Part shown: one piece after another, positions 33,041 through 42,764 of the stretch
Numbering within the stretch: the stretch's first letter is position 1
How the letters are laid out: the number at the start of each line of letters is the position of its first letter
Assembly (NCBI GenBank): GCA_030068075.1
Contig: CM057826.1
Location: 60,981,312-61,045,311 of the forward strand
Length of the DNA stretch: 64,000 nucleotides
Reading direction: 5' to 3'
Source of the DNA: Paguma larvata
Lineage: Eukaryota; Chordata; Mammalia; Carnivora; Viverridae
Position numbers and translations under genes: made by a program
Notes under the pieces: generated by a model
The model's database searches: none
What the model was told of the DNA's origin: nothing
What the model saw: only the letters and a program-made list of their open reading frames with translations

Positions 33041-33837
33041 TTTTTTTTTTTTTATCAACTTTATTTGGGGAGCAAATTACACAATAAAAACATACCCATT
33101 TTAAGCAAACAGTTCAAAGACATTTGATGAACATACGTACCGGTGAAACTCACCTACACAATCAAGATACACAGCATTTCCATTACCCCAGAAGAATCCT
33201 TTGTGCCCCCCTCAGTCATTTCCTGTCCCCTCCCATACCAAAATAATCACTGTTTGGATTTCTTTTACTTATTCATTTTGCTTATTTTTGAATCTTCTGT
33301 GGACAGAAGCCTACTGTGCATGTCCTCTTTTGAGCGTGGCCCCTTTTGCTCAACGTTGTTGTGTCATTGGGTTTTGTCCATTCTCACTGCCGCATAGTAT
33401 TCCGGTGTGCGAATCTCTCACGATCCATTTAGGACTCCGCCTGCAATTGCTGTCTGGATGGTTCCAAGTGCAGAGCTCTCACAAAGAGTGATGCCCTCCG
33501 TATTCTTGCCTCTGCCGGACTTATGGACTCTGTTCTCTCGTGTATGTATCCGAAATGGAATTATTAGGTCATAAGGCTTTTGCCAAAATTGTCGACAATT
33601 TCCACAGTGGTGTTTTACACACTCGCACCAGCAAGGCGTGAGAGTTCCGGTTGCTCCTCACTCTCTGTCTTTTTTTATTAGAGCCGTCCTCGCTGAAAAT
33701 ATGCGTGTTTTCGAATATCGGTTCTGCCCAGGAGTCGGTTTAGGAGAGAGAAGTTCCCAGGCAGCCCCCTTGAGTTGGATTGTCATTGGTCTGCTTCCTC
33801 TTTTCAATAACCAGGTTAATGTGTCTGATTACGTTTT
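33041..33837 (-). mobile_element. L1 3' end, antisense, with poly-T (A tail)
   Basis: T13 at 33041-33053 marks the A tail. Then atcaactttatttggggagc, aaacagttcaaagacatttg, ctgccgcatagtattccggt, gaatctctcacgatccattt, ctgtctggatggttccaagt, gtatccgaaatggaattatt: the antisense L1M 3' UTR order. Confidence 0.8.
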
Positions 33838-34243
33838 AACATTACTTTATTGAGGTATAATTTGCACACGTGAAATGAACAAATCGTAAACGTACAGCTC
33901 AATGGAGTTTTCATTGAATTTGTACACAATCATGAGACCACCATCTACGTAGACTTACAGAACACCATCCCGGAAAGTTCTCTTACGGTCTCTTTCGAGA
34001 CTATTCCTATCATCCCCCAAGAGATAACCACTAGTGTTATTTCTCTTGCCATACATTTATTTTGTCTTTTCTAGACCTCATACAAATGATGTCATACAGT
34101 GTGTAGTCTCTTGAGTATGGCTACTTTTGCTCACAGTAGGGCTTTGGAGATACATCTGGGTTGTTGTCTGCCTCACCACTTTATTCCTTTTTAGTGCTGA
34201 GACGTGTCTGTGGTTTGGTGATGCCAGACTTTACCCATTCGCC

Positions 34244-34468
34244 GCCTTCTTTTTCTTTTTTAATGTTTTTATTTTTTATTTTTGAGAGAGAGAGACAGAG
34301 CACGAGCAGGAGAGGAGCAGAGAGAGAGGGAGACACAGAATCCGAAGCAGGCTCCAGGCTCTGAGCTGTCAGCACAGTGCCCAACTCGGAGCTTGAACTC
34401 TCGGACCGTGAGATCATGACCTGAGCCGAAGTCAGACGCTTAACCAACTGAGCCACCCAGGTGCTCGC
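34244..34468 (-). mobile_element. felid-type SINE in L1
   Basis: Full antisense copy; head complement slightly altered (ccacccaggtgctcg). TSD acccattcgcc (34233-34243) and acccattcacc (34470-34480), one mismatch, fixes the insertion. Confidence 0.94.
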
Positions 34469-34896
34469 AACCCATTCACCTGCTGATGGCCATTTGGGTT
34501 GTTCCCAGGGCTTGGCTATCATAGGAAGAAAGCTGCTGTAGTTGTTCACGTACAAGTTCCCATTTTTTTCTTGAGTAAAAAGTTAGAAATAGAATTGCGA
34601 GGCCATATAATAGATGTATGTGTGCTTGTATGAAAAGAAACTGCCAAATTCCTTTTTTTTTTTTCTAAGTCGTGGTACCGTGATGCATTTCCTATTGCTA
34701 TGGGCGAGTTCCCATTGCTTCACCCTCTGGCCCGCATGGGTGTCATTTGCCTTCTCGATTTAAGCCGTCTTGATGCGTGTGGAGTGGCTTAACGTTGTGG
34801 TTTGAATTTGCAACTCTCCGAGGATTAGTCATGTTGAGCATCTTTTCACGCGCTTCTTGACTATCTGATGAAAAGTCCAAGTCTTTGGCTAATTTT

Positions 34897-35083
34897 AAAA
34901 AATATATATTTTATGTTTATTATTAATAAATATTTCTTATTAATAAATATATTTTGTATTTCTTATTAAGAAATATAGTTGGTATGTATTATTAATAAAT
35001 ATATTTTTGTGTGTATTATTAATACATATATTTTGTATTTATTATTTTTGAGAGAGAGAGTGTGTGTGCATGAGCAGGAAAGG

Positions 35084-35119
<36 letters not shown>

Positions 35120-35243
35120 CCCAAGCAGCCTCCGTGCTGAGAGGCAGAGCCCCATGCAGGGCTCGATCTCACAAACGTGAGATCATCACCTGAGCTGAAA
35201 CCAAGAGCCTGATGCTAAATCCACTGAGCCACCCAGGCGCCCC
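34897..35243 (-). mobile_element. felid-type SINE with expanded AT-rich tail, in L1
   Basis: Body at about 35040-35243 (gagagagag, caagcagcctccgtgctgag, catgcagggctcgatctcac, ccacccaggcgcccc). The tail side (34897-35040) has grown into about 145 bp of repeating ttattaataaatata-like units. TSD tctttggctaattt before, tctttggctgattc after. Confidence 0.9.
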
Positions 35244-35435
35244 TCTTTGGCTGATTCTTTTAATCGGGCTATCTGTGTTATTCTTACTGGGCTGAAAGGG
35301 CTCTTTACATCTTCCGATTACAAATCCCATGTCAAATATATGTGTCCGAATATTTTCTTCCAGCCTCCAACTGCCTTTTCCTTTCCTTCTGTCAAGGTTT
35401 TTGTTTGTTTGCTTTCTAAGGAGGCTTGGGGTGGG

Positions 35436-35626
35436 TTTTTTTTTTTAATGTTTTTTTTAGTTTTGAGAGAGAGAGAGTGGGAGCGGGGGTGGGGCAGAGA
35501 GCGAGGGACACAGATGATCCGAAGCAGGCTCCGCACTGACAGCAGCGAGCCTGCCCCTAACAAACCCTGAGATCCTGACCCGAGCCGAGGTCAGCCGCTC
35601 ACCCAACTGAGCCGCCCAGGCGCCCC
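35436..35626 (-). mobile_element. felid-type SINE at L1 edge
   Basis: Antisense copy with T-rich start, gaagcaggctccgcactgac, a shortened middle (acaaaccctgagatcctgac) and head complement gccgcccaggcgcccc. Third SINE in the same orientation within 1.4 kb. TSD not clear. Confidence 0.9.
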
Positions 35627-35679
35627 TCGGTTGTTTTTATTAACCGGCTCCTGCATGCTGTTTGTTTTACGAAATAAAT

Positions 35680-35815
35680 TTATTGAACCCCCATTTTACA
35701 GGTAAGAAGAGCGAGGCCCACGCAGAGAGTACAAATGCCTCCTTGAACCTGCACACCATGAACTGGGCGGGACCGGGATTCCAAGGCCGGCAGTCTGTCC
35801 AGCCGCGGGTTCAAA
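35680..35815 (-). mobile_element. MIR fragment
   Basis: Antisense: cccccattttacaggtaaga, gagcgaggcccacgcagaga, then ccgggattccaaggccggca. Confidence 0.5.
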
Positions 35816-36049
35816 TTCCAATCGCTCCCAGAAAACCAAAGGCAATTGCACCAGGTAGTTTGTAGGCAATGTATTCTTTAACGCGAACAAAGAGCGGCTG
35901 AGCCTCAGGGCCAGGAACGAGAAACCCAACGAGGGCCTCCTACACTTTGGGATACATTCTACGCAGAGAAACTGAGCTATTAAAGGAAGGGCGGGCCCTC
36001 CCCTCTCGAAAGAAATAAAAATGCGATCACTCTCTGCACTGTAATCTCG
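35816..36049. other. unique sequence
   Basis: No gene or repeat recognised. Confidence 0.35.
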
Positions 36050-36300
36050 CAGGAGAACATTTAATCAATTAGCATTGCTGTTGTCAAAACTTGCTTCCCA
36101 CTGAGCTGGGAAGCCGCTGGCGGCACATCCTGGTGGGGCCCCTGCCTCCTTCCTCCAGGGCTGGGATCCGCCCCGGCAAGAAACGTCATGTTTTCTCTCC
36201 CAGACAGCGTTCCTGCGGCCCCAGATGTAAAGCCAGAGGCCTCTTATCTGGCGTTATTTATCTCTATGCTAATAAAATGTCAATCCCCAGGGGAAGACTT
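36050..36300. promoter_or_regulatory. candidate conserved noncoding element
   Basis: Repeat-free block with dense factor-like sites: TAAT pair taatcaattagc (36062-36073), gctgttgtcaaaac (SOX/PBX-like), GATA-type cttatctg (36243-36250) and tttatctc, and aataaaatgtcaatcc. Inference from motif density only. Confidence 0.25.
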
Positions 36301-36504
36301 AAAAGGAACCCTACTGGCTTCTCTGCTCCGGAGGGGCTGGGCACCACGTCTACTGGGTCTTTGCCCTGCACTGTCGGCAGGGCTAGGATTTCAGGGCTCC
36401 CTGTGGGAATGAGCCTCAGTAGCAAGGCAAGGCTGCGCTTTTTATCCCCCCTTTCGCAGGGGTTCCCTGGGCTTCACAGGCGAGCACGCGGGGAGGAGAC
36501 AAGA

Positions 36505-36610
36505 ATCAGTAGTTATCCAGTGCTTCGGGTCCCAAGTCCTCATCGCATCCGGGCAGAGAGTCAGCAGGGCCATTTTACTGATGAAAAAACTGAGGCCCCC
36601 CAAAATCATC
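36505..36610 (-). mobile_element. MIR fragment
   Basis: Antisense: gttatccagtgcttcgggtc, caagtcctcatcgcatccgg, gccattttactgatgaaaaa, actgaggcccccc. Confidence 0.6.
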
Positions 36611-36629
36611 TCTTTTGAAAAAGGGGGGC

Positions 36630-36765
36630 TGACGTTTGTGGGCCGTTCTGTGCTAAGAGCTTGACCGTGTCCTATCCGTGCCTCTCATCACGGGCCCAGG
36701 AAGTAGGGTCATTGTCCATATGTCACACCTGGAAACAGCCAAGGCGCAGCGTAGGGGACGCCCGT
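36630..36765 (-). mobile_element. MIR fragment
   Basis: Antisense, independent of the preceding one: ccgttctgtgctaagagctt, gtgtcctatccgtgcctctc, ggtcattgtccatatgtcac, acctggaaacagccaaggcg. Confidence 0.55.
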
Positions 36766-36910
36766 CCACCTTGTCTTGGCAACCGTGACTTCTTCAAAAG
36801 TCTGAGCACAGCCAACGGGGGCACGTCACATTTTCATGCCCCTGGTTTTTCGTGATTTAAGAAAAAAAAAATTCCGATTAAGGGATGAATTAATGTATCA
36901 ATCTGCCATG

Positions 36911-37129
36911 ACGCCTGGGTGGCTCAGTTGGTTGAGCGTCCAGTTTCGGCTCAGGTCATGATCTCACGGTTCGTGAGTTCGAGCCCCGCGTCGGGCTCTG
37001 TGCTGCCAGCTCAGAGCCGGGAGCCTGCTTCAGATTCTGTCTCCTGCTCTCTCTCTCTAACCCTCCCCAGCTCGTGCTCTGTCTCTGTCTCTCAAAAATA
37101 AATAAACGTTAAAAATAAATTAAAAAAAT
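36911..37129 (+). mobile_element. felid-type SINE
   Basis: Head acgcctgggtggctcagttg (first bases altered), gagccccgcgtcgggctctg, CT part, aaataaataaacgttaaaaa tail. Possible TSD ctgccatgac/ctccatgaca. First of three sense SINEs within 820 bp. Confidence 0.94.
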
Positions 37130-37333
37130 TCTCCATGACAGATAAATAAGAGAGATGCAATATTTAAGCAACAAATGGGCATCGCGGCCCTTGGAGATTG
37201 ATGCCCACGTTGTCAGGGGCAGGAAATGATCTTCCTTCTGCATGACAGCAAGGAATCCAAGCTGGGAAAAATGGAATCAGTGGGAATCATGGTCATAATG
37301 GCAAATGATCAATAATTAAACGAACATATGGAA

Positions 37334-37480
37334 GGGCGCCTGGATGGCTCAGTCGGTTCAGGGGCCAACTCCTGATCTCAACTCAGGTCTAGGCCTTGAT
37401 CTCGGGGTCCTGAGTTCAAGCCCCACGTTGGGCTCCTTGCCGGGCATGAAGGCTGCTTAAAAAATAAAAAATAAAAAATA
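37334..37480 (+). mobile_element. older CAN SINE variant, short type
   Basis: Sense copy lacking the CT segment: gggcgcctggatggctcagt, tgatctcggggtcctgagtt, caagccccacgttgggctcc, then aaggctgcttaaaaaataaa. Same short type as 18463-18619. Confidence 0.9.
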
Positions 37481-37531
37481 CGTGGAAATAGCCAATAACA
37501 AAAATACATAAATCATTCTAAGAAATGAGAT

Positions 37532-37725
37532 AATAGGAGCATCTCTGGGGGGCTCCGTTGGTTAAGTGTCCGACTTCAGCTCAGGTCATGATCTCACGGT
37601 CTGTGAGTTCGAGCCCTGAGTTGGGCTCTGTGCCGACGGTGCAGAGCCTGTTTGGGATTCCATCTTTTTCTCTCCCTCTCTGCCCCTCCCCCCTCAAATT
37701 AAATAAACTAAAAAAAAAAAAAAAA
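37532..37725 (+). mobile_element. felid-type SINE with exact 12-bp TSD
   Basis: The head is unusual, with aataggagcatctctggggg in place of the standard start. Then gttaagtgtccgacttcagc, gagccctgagttgggctctg, ccctcaaattaaataaacta and an A run. Exact TSD aagaaatgagat at 37520-37531 and 37726-37737. Confidence 0.93.
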
Positions 37726-37834
37726 AAGAAATGAGATCAGAAACAGTAATAAATGAAACGAATAAACAGCAATGATGAGAAATAAAACAATAATTTAGAA
37801 CAAACTAAAATCAGCAATTGAAATAATAGCAACC

Positions 37835-37995
37835 AATTCTGTGCCAGCCGCTCTCCCAAGCACTTCTCAGGCATTTGTTCCTTTCATTCTAAAAACAGTT
37901 CTATGAGGTAAGAAGGACTAGAAAGTCCCATTTTACAGACGGGCGAACTGAGGCATCGAGAAATCGGGGGTTTGTTGCTCAGCATGACACCCCCA
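37835..37995 (-). mobile_element. MIR fragment
   Basis: Antisense: attctgtgccagccgctctc, ttcattctaaaaacagttct, atgaggtaagaagg, tcccattttacagacgggcg, aactgaggcatcgagaaatc. Well preserved. Confidence 0.75.
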
Positions 37996-37999
37996 ACAG

Positions 38000-38689
38000 G
38001 GCCCCATTTCTCAAGCCAGGAAAAGTCGGGGAAGGGCAGAATAAAGATTGAGTTCCTGCCCTAGGCTCGAGACCTTGGCATGGGGATCTCCTCCAAATGA
38101 CTAGAAAATGCAGCTGGGGGGGGGGCCTAAAAGTCCAGCCGGCCCAGGCCTATGGTGGACTCTTACAGGCTGGGAGCAGAAAGCCCAGTCATAGCCTGGT
38201 GGGACTTAGACATGGTCCCCCCCCCACCCTGAACACCAAGGAAATGATGGGTTGCTCAAGCCTGAGGGAATTGGAGGCCAATGGGGATGGGAAGGGGGGC
38301 CCTCCTTGTCTCAGAAGAGCCTGCACCCTCCAGGGATGGATTGGACAGAGACAATGAGTAAGATAGAGATCCATGCAGGTCGGGAAAGGGAAGGGAGGAC
38401 CATATCCTGGCCGGGAAGTCTTGGGAGCACCCGGGTTCTGACCTCAGATCATTCACTTTAACGCTAAACTCCGCTTCTTTTCTTTTGTAGCTGCTTCCTT
38501 CTTTAAGGTAACCACCTGCCCCTTCGGGCTCTTGCGTCTCCCCCCCCTTGTCTCCCTGCGAAGCCCCTGCTACCTCGGGTCCTTTATCTTCCGCATGCCC
38601 AGCCCCACGTGCCGGCCCCTGCCCTCCTCCTCTGTTTACCAACTTCTGGCCAGGCCCCTGTTTCATATTCCCTCACTCGCTCAGTGTGT
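38000..38689. other. unique sequence, no gene seen
   Basis: No supported gene. A G run near 38115-38123 and C runs near 38217-38225 and 38539-38546. A pyrimidine stretch ending ttttgtag (to 38490) followed 17 nt later by aag/gtaacc looks like splice signals but is too weak for an exon. Confidence 0.35.
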
Positions 38690-38765
38690 TTGGACACCTG
38701 CTCTGTTCCAGAGCCTGACCCGATGGTGGCCGGGGGCGCGGCAACGACAAGGAGCCTGTCCCCTC
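38690..38765 (-). mobile_element. possible L2 fragment, antisense
   Basis: ggacacctgctctgttccag, then ggagcctgtcccctctgcc resemble the reverse L2 3' end. Weak. Confidence 0.3.
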
Positions 38766-39413
38766 TGCCGGAATTCTACGGGATGGGGAGGCCACGGTCT
38801 CGAAGCTCCCACCTGAGCCTCTGCCAGGCAGCTGCCTGTTGGCGACAGGAGGAATCCCATCCCCCTGGTCACGGGCACTGCGTTTGGGTTCAATGTCATC
38901 CTCATCGCTTTAAAGAACCACGTGGCTGGCGCCAACCCGCACGCTGGCTGCTCCCCTCCAGTGACACGTGAGGATATCAGTTTTGGAGTTAAGATATCCG
39001 AAGGCTTACAGATGACCTGTGGGAAAAAATAGTCACTGTGGAGGTCGCTGCATCGGTGACTTATTCAAATCCAATTTTAACATGAGGGACTTAAATAGGG
39101 TGGGGGGGCCTCTGAGCACGCTGCCCTGAGGAGCACGATGCTAGTGTTTGAAGATCCAAAATATTCACCTAACCTGTCCTCCGAATACCGGGCAAGGGTT
39201 TTGTCTGGTGTCCAAAGCAATAGAACAGCTCCGATACTGCTGGTAAGTTACTATTTCATTCTGTATATCTGCGTTTACTGCTATACAGCGTTATGCACAC
39301 ATGACCACATATACGGTGCTTTAGGAACGATGTAAGGAATTTCCCAGAGTAATCCGGATGCCAGGTGATCCTCTTTCTTTGCTAAATGCACGATGTAACA
39401 CTTGTGTGCTGTC

Positions 39414-39416
<3 letters not shown>
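38766..39416. other. unique sequence, no gene seen
   Basis: Nothing recognised. Confidence 0.35.
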
Positions 39417-39451
<35 letters not shown>

Positions 39452-39475
39452 CACACACGCGCACGCGTGCCTGCG
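39417..39475. repeat. (CA)n microsatellite with CG-rich tail
   Basis: About 16 CA units (39417-39449), then alternating gcacacacgcgcacgcgtgc. The whole tract alternates purine and pyrimidine, so it has Z-DNA potential. Confidence 0.95.
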
Positions 39476-39807
39476 TTGACATACGCATATGCAGTCATAT
39501 GCATGATATGTACCCATCATTTGCAGATGAGGTACGACGTAGCCCTTAATTATTCCACAAACTCTACTACGAGCAAGAAACAATGTAACAACTACCTATA
39601 AACCCAGGAATGTCATCAAATCAATCCGCGGCTAATGCGTCCGAGATTAAGGCAACCACAACCACAGGTTGCTGGGGCTTCAGGAAATCCAAAACGGAAT
39701 AAGATCACGGTCATTCTTCCCACTAGAGGAAGGGCCGATCGTCTCTTCAAAGGGCTCCTCGGACCCTAATGAGGTCATCCGGGTACTTCCTTTCGGGCCC
39801 AGGATGC
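39476..39807. other. unique sequence, no gene seen
   Basis: Nothing recognised. Confidence 0.35.
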
Positions 39808-39925
39808 TGCCCTGCGGTGCGCGGATGAGGAAACTGAGTCACGGAGAGAGAAGGTGAGGGCGAGAAGTTCACCGCCCCCGTCTTTGCAGAGGTCGCGGGC
39901 CTTGGGCCGAACTGAGGTTAGAAAG
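39808..39925 (-). mobile_element. MIR fragment
   Basis: Antisense core: gcgcggatgaggaaactgag, tcacggagagagaaggtgag. Flanks diverged. Confidence 0.45.
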
Positions 39926-40200
39926 TAAGAGAGAGCTGCCTCCTCGGAAGCCTTGAGAGCCGTTGAGAAGGATTTTAGGACAAGGGCGAAGCAAGACCAG
40001 GGTTCACGGGAACCCAAACAGAGTGGCTTCTCGGCACCGGGACCTCACTGGGAAACTGCCTCCGAAAAAAAAAAAGACGCTGGTCTCGTCTCCCCCTTTC
40101 TCTCTTCCCGAAGCATGAAACTCAGGAATCCCATCCAGTTCTTGTCGCCTCTGAAAGAAACCCGAAAAAGATATTTGCAGCGTAGCGCTCCCTACAGTGG
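39926..40200. other. unique sequence
   Basis: Nothing recognised apart from A11 at 40064-40074. Confidence 0.35.
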
Positions 40201-40243
40201 GGAAAAAAAAAAAAAAAAAAAAAGAAAGAAAAGAGGGAAGAAA
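40201..40243. repeat. A-rich purine tract
   Basis: A21 (40203-40223) followed by gaaagaaaagagggaagaaaa. All purines. No retroposon body adjoins it, so it is not a recognisable SINE tail. Confidence 0.9.
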
Positions 40244-40449
40244 ATCATTTGGGGTCTCCTTCCCCTTTATCGATAATTTTGAAAGGGTCGCAGTAAGACA
40301 CTGACTAATGACACGTGACCTTTGGATTCTCCACGAGGCAGCAGGCGCGGGCCCCAGGCGCAGCGGGGACCCCTCTGCCAGTTAGGGGTCACTCTCTCCA
40401 TTCAACGCTTTATTACCTCCCTCCCGGCTCAGGGCGAAGTCCCGCTGCT
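40244..40449. other. unique sequence
   Basis: Nothing recognised. Confidence 0.35.
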
Positions 40450-40700
40450 CGCGGACTTTTATAGCTTTGATTGCAGAAAGCTATTCAGGGCAGGGGAGCC
40501 GATCTGTTTGTTTTCAAGAGGAAACCTCTGAGAGTTTGCCCCCCTCCCTGTGTTTCCAGAGTCGCTGGAGAGATAAAAGCCATAGGTCCTTTTGACCTTC
40601 ATTGGACAGTAGAAGCCCCGACTCAGCGTGGAATAATAAAGGCATATCACGCCGCATAAATTATCCCGTGATTGACGCGTTTTCTTTCAGCTCCAACTGA
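40450..40700. promoter_or_regulatory. candidate conserved noncoding element
   Basis: Repeat-free block with ttttatagctttgattgcag, gagataaaagccatagg, gaataataaaggcatatcac, cataaattatcccgtgattg: AT-rich cores (GATA, homeodomain, TCF-like) set in complex sequence. Inference only. Confidence 0.22.
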
Positions 40701-40708
40701 AAGGGGAA

Positions 40709-40739
40709 AGTTGGGGGGCGGCGGGGTGGGGGGGGGCTT
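40709..40739. repeat. G-run block
   Basis: Successive G runs separated by one to three bases; potential plus-strand G-quadruplex. Confidence 0.6.
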
Positions 40740-40764
40740 GGAATGGCAAAGGGCTCAACGGATT

Positions 40765-40985
40765 TAGTCAAGCACCTACTATGCTCGAAGGTGCTGGTGG
40801 GAACACAACCTGCCGGTGGCATTTCACGCCCCCAAATGACCCCATGAGGTAAATGTTATTTATCCTCACCCCCCCCTCCCGCTCCGGGGCGGGAAGTGTG
40901 GGGGGACATGCATGAGGAAACCGGCCAGAAAAGTCAAGCGATTTTCCCAAAGACCCACAGGAAGGCAGTGGCAGGCACAACCTTT
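40765..40985 (-). mobile_element. MIR fragment
   Basis: Antisense: gcacctactatgctcgaagg, atgaccccatgaggtaaatg, ttatttatcctcaccccccc, gcatgaggaaaccggccaga, gcgattttcccaaagaccca. Confidence 0.65.
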
Positions 40986-41169
40986 CCTGTAAGAGCATTT
41001 CGGCAAAGCCTGACGAGGCAGCTTTTGGAGACTGCCAAGTTACCTGTCAACTTTGCCCAGGGCCTGAGCCTCCGGGGGAGGCAGGGACTGGCATAACACT
41101 CTCCCCACTCCGCTGCCTGTGCCTTCGGTGTGCCTTCAGCTTTCGGTATGTTTCGAAAGCTCTAGGTGG

Positions 41170-41570
41170 ACCAGCAGCGTCGAGGCCTGAAGGCCTGCCC
41201 TCACGGAGACTGCGTGCTGGTGGGGAGACAGTCAATAAATACGCTAGGAACCTAATCTTGGGATGATGGTAAGAGCCGGAGGAAAAGCAGGCGGGATGGC
41301 AGGAGAGAAATTGGGTAGAGGGAAAGGGCACCCCTTTGGAGAGTGGTCAGGGAACCCTCCCAGCTGGCCTAGGAGATGACATTGACCTGAATGCTGAGAA
41401 GGAGGGAACACCCCCAGGGGATGGAGGGAGCCGGTGCTGGCACACCCTCCAGAGCCCGGATTTCGTTCTTGGTGCCATCGGAAGCAATCAGAAAGTCTTT
41501 AGTGAGTTCAATGAAGCAAGGAGCAACGCTGGGATCAGGGAGACCTCAGAATTGTCCCCGGCCCCCAGTC
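41170..41570 (-). mobile_element. L2 3' region, antisense
   Basis: Reverse L2: ctgccctcacggagactgcg, ggtggggagacagtcaataa, gagtggtcagggaaccctcc, gatgacattgacctgaatgc, gagaaggagggaacaccccc. Moderately diverged. Confidence 0.6.
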
Positions 41571-42187
41571 CACCCTGTGTTCTGACCTGTTAGTTGGGCT
41601 TGGCCAAACTTCCGTGCTCGATAGTCTCTCCTTAACTGGTACCGCAGGAGCCCGTTCGGGGTATCGCCACTTGCTGTTGAATTTGTCCGCCCCCCCACCC
41701 AAAACCATTCCTGGGGATCAAAACCTCCAGCGACTTGGGAGTCACTGAGGAAAGTGCGCCTGCCCTGGGTGCCCGGAAGCCGTGGCCGGCTGGAGAGCGG
41801 TGCTCGGTCCGTTCGGGGCGGCCGCTCCTTAACTCCAGTCCTCGCACTGTGGGAGGCGGAGAGGCCCAGAGTCGCCAGACCCTCTGATTTCGTAAGAGAA
41901 GCCAGAAGTCCAGATGTGTGCGAAAACCTTTGGTTTTTCAATGTCAACATCACATCTGAATGAAAGTAACATTTTCTGGAGCTCTCTCCACGCAGCCTGA
42001 GGCTACAGAGCTGTACAAAGCCAGCTCTCCGCCTCCAGAGTCGCCACCACCTCTTGGAGATCCAGAGCAGAGAGGTCAAGGTAAAAGATGGACAAGGAAC
42101 AGCGGGGGCCCACTGGAGAGCTCTGGACCTGTCCCGTGTGGTGGGCACCTCTGGCCGCCGCTCAAGCCTGTGGGTCCCTTCCAGGAA
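41571..42187. other. unique sequence with a possible exon
   Basis: No recognised gene. At 41996-42080 an 85-bp segment sits between a pyrimidine-rich acceptor (gctctctccacgcag) and a donor aag/gtaaaa. An open frame spans it, but the peptide (Pro/Ser-rich) matches no family I know. The 200-codon minus-strand frame (41546-42148) also lacks any domain. Confidence 0.3.
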
Positions 42188-42593
42188 TCATGTTTTTAAA
42201 TGCATGAAATTAAATCACCAGCGCATTTAAATACAGTTCCCCAAATGTCGCAAGTGTGTTAGTATAGATGCCTCTTTGTTGATGTATCGGTAACCAGACC
42301 TGAGGCTAAGCCAATGACTTTCATTATTTTAGAGCGGCCATGAATAGAAACGAAGTTTCGAGATGTCTGTAGCAATTGTTCCGTGACTTGAACACACACG
42401 GTGTCTCCCAGTGGCGAAATCACAGTTACCGGTACCTTTGCTCTGGGCCGCTGACGGCATTTGTAATGAAAGGCAGTGATACATTTCGAATAGAGGACAG
42501 CAAATATATAGATATGTTTTCCCATCCAGCTTCAAAGACAATCTCCCTTCCTCGCCACCAAAGTGGTCCATGGACGCCAGTTTAAGAACTTTT
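42188..42593. mobile_element. hAT-type DNA transposon remnant
   Basis: From catgtttttaaatgcatgaa through tttaaatacagttc, tctttgttgatgtatcggta, gtagcaattgttccgtgact, acagttaccggtacctttgc, tgttttcccatccagcttca to the end phrase ggtccatggacgccagttta. This matches the layout of a mammal-wide hAT family ending ggtccatgga...aagaac. The left terminus is unclear. Confidence 0.6.
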
Positions 42594-42764
42594 TGCATTT
42601 GATGGGATTTCTTTAACAGACAGATTGGCAGAGAGGAAGCTTCTCCACTCTCACCTCTCGGGCTCAGTGAATGGCAGCCTCTCCCCGCCCCCGCCCCTAC
42701 CCTGCTCCTGCCAGTTGCCCAGGGAGCCCCCCCCCCATCCTTCCCCTCCCTCCAAGCAGGGTCC

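Larger units (their letters stand above)
33838..35435 (-). mobile_element. second L1 3' end, antisense, split by SINEs
   Basis: Restarts at the 3' UTR: tttattgaggtataatttgc, gtacagctcaatggagtttt, cgatttaagccgtcttgatg, gttgagcatcttttcacgcg, tctttggctgattcttttaa, tgggctgaaagggctcttta, caaatcccatgtcaaatata, gaatattttcttccagcctc. Interrupted by SINEs at 34244 and 34897 and ended by another at 35436. Confidence 0.8.

Noticed and set aside
38474..38510. Possible 17-nt microexon (ttttgtag/ ... aag/gtaacc)
   Set aside because: Both signals are common by chance and nothing else supports an exon.
41546..42148. 200-codon minus-strand frame
   Set aside because: No recognisable domain, crosses an L2 edge, and other phases are open too; GC-rich chance frame.
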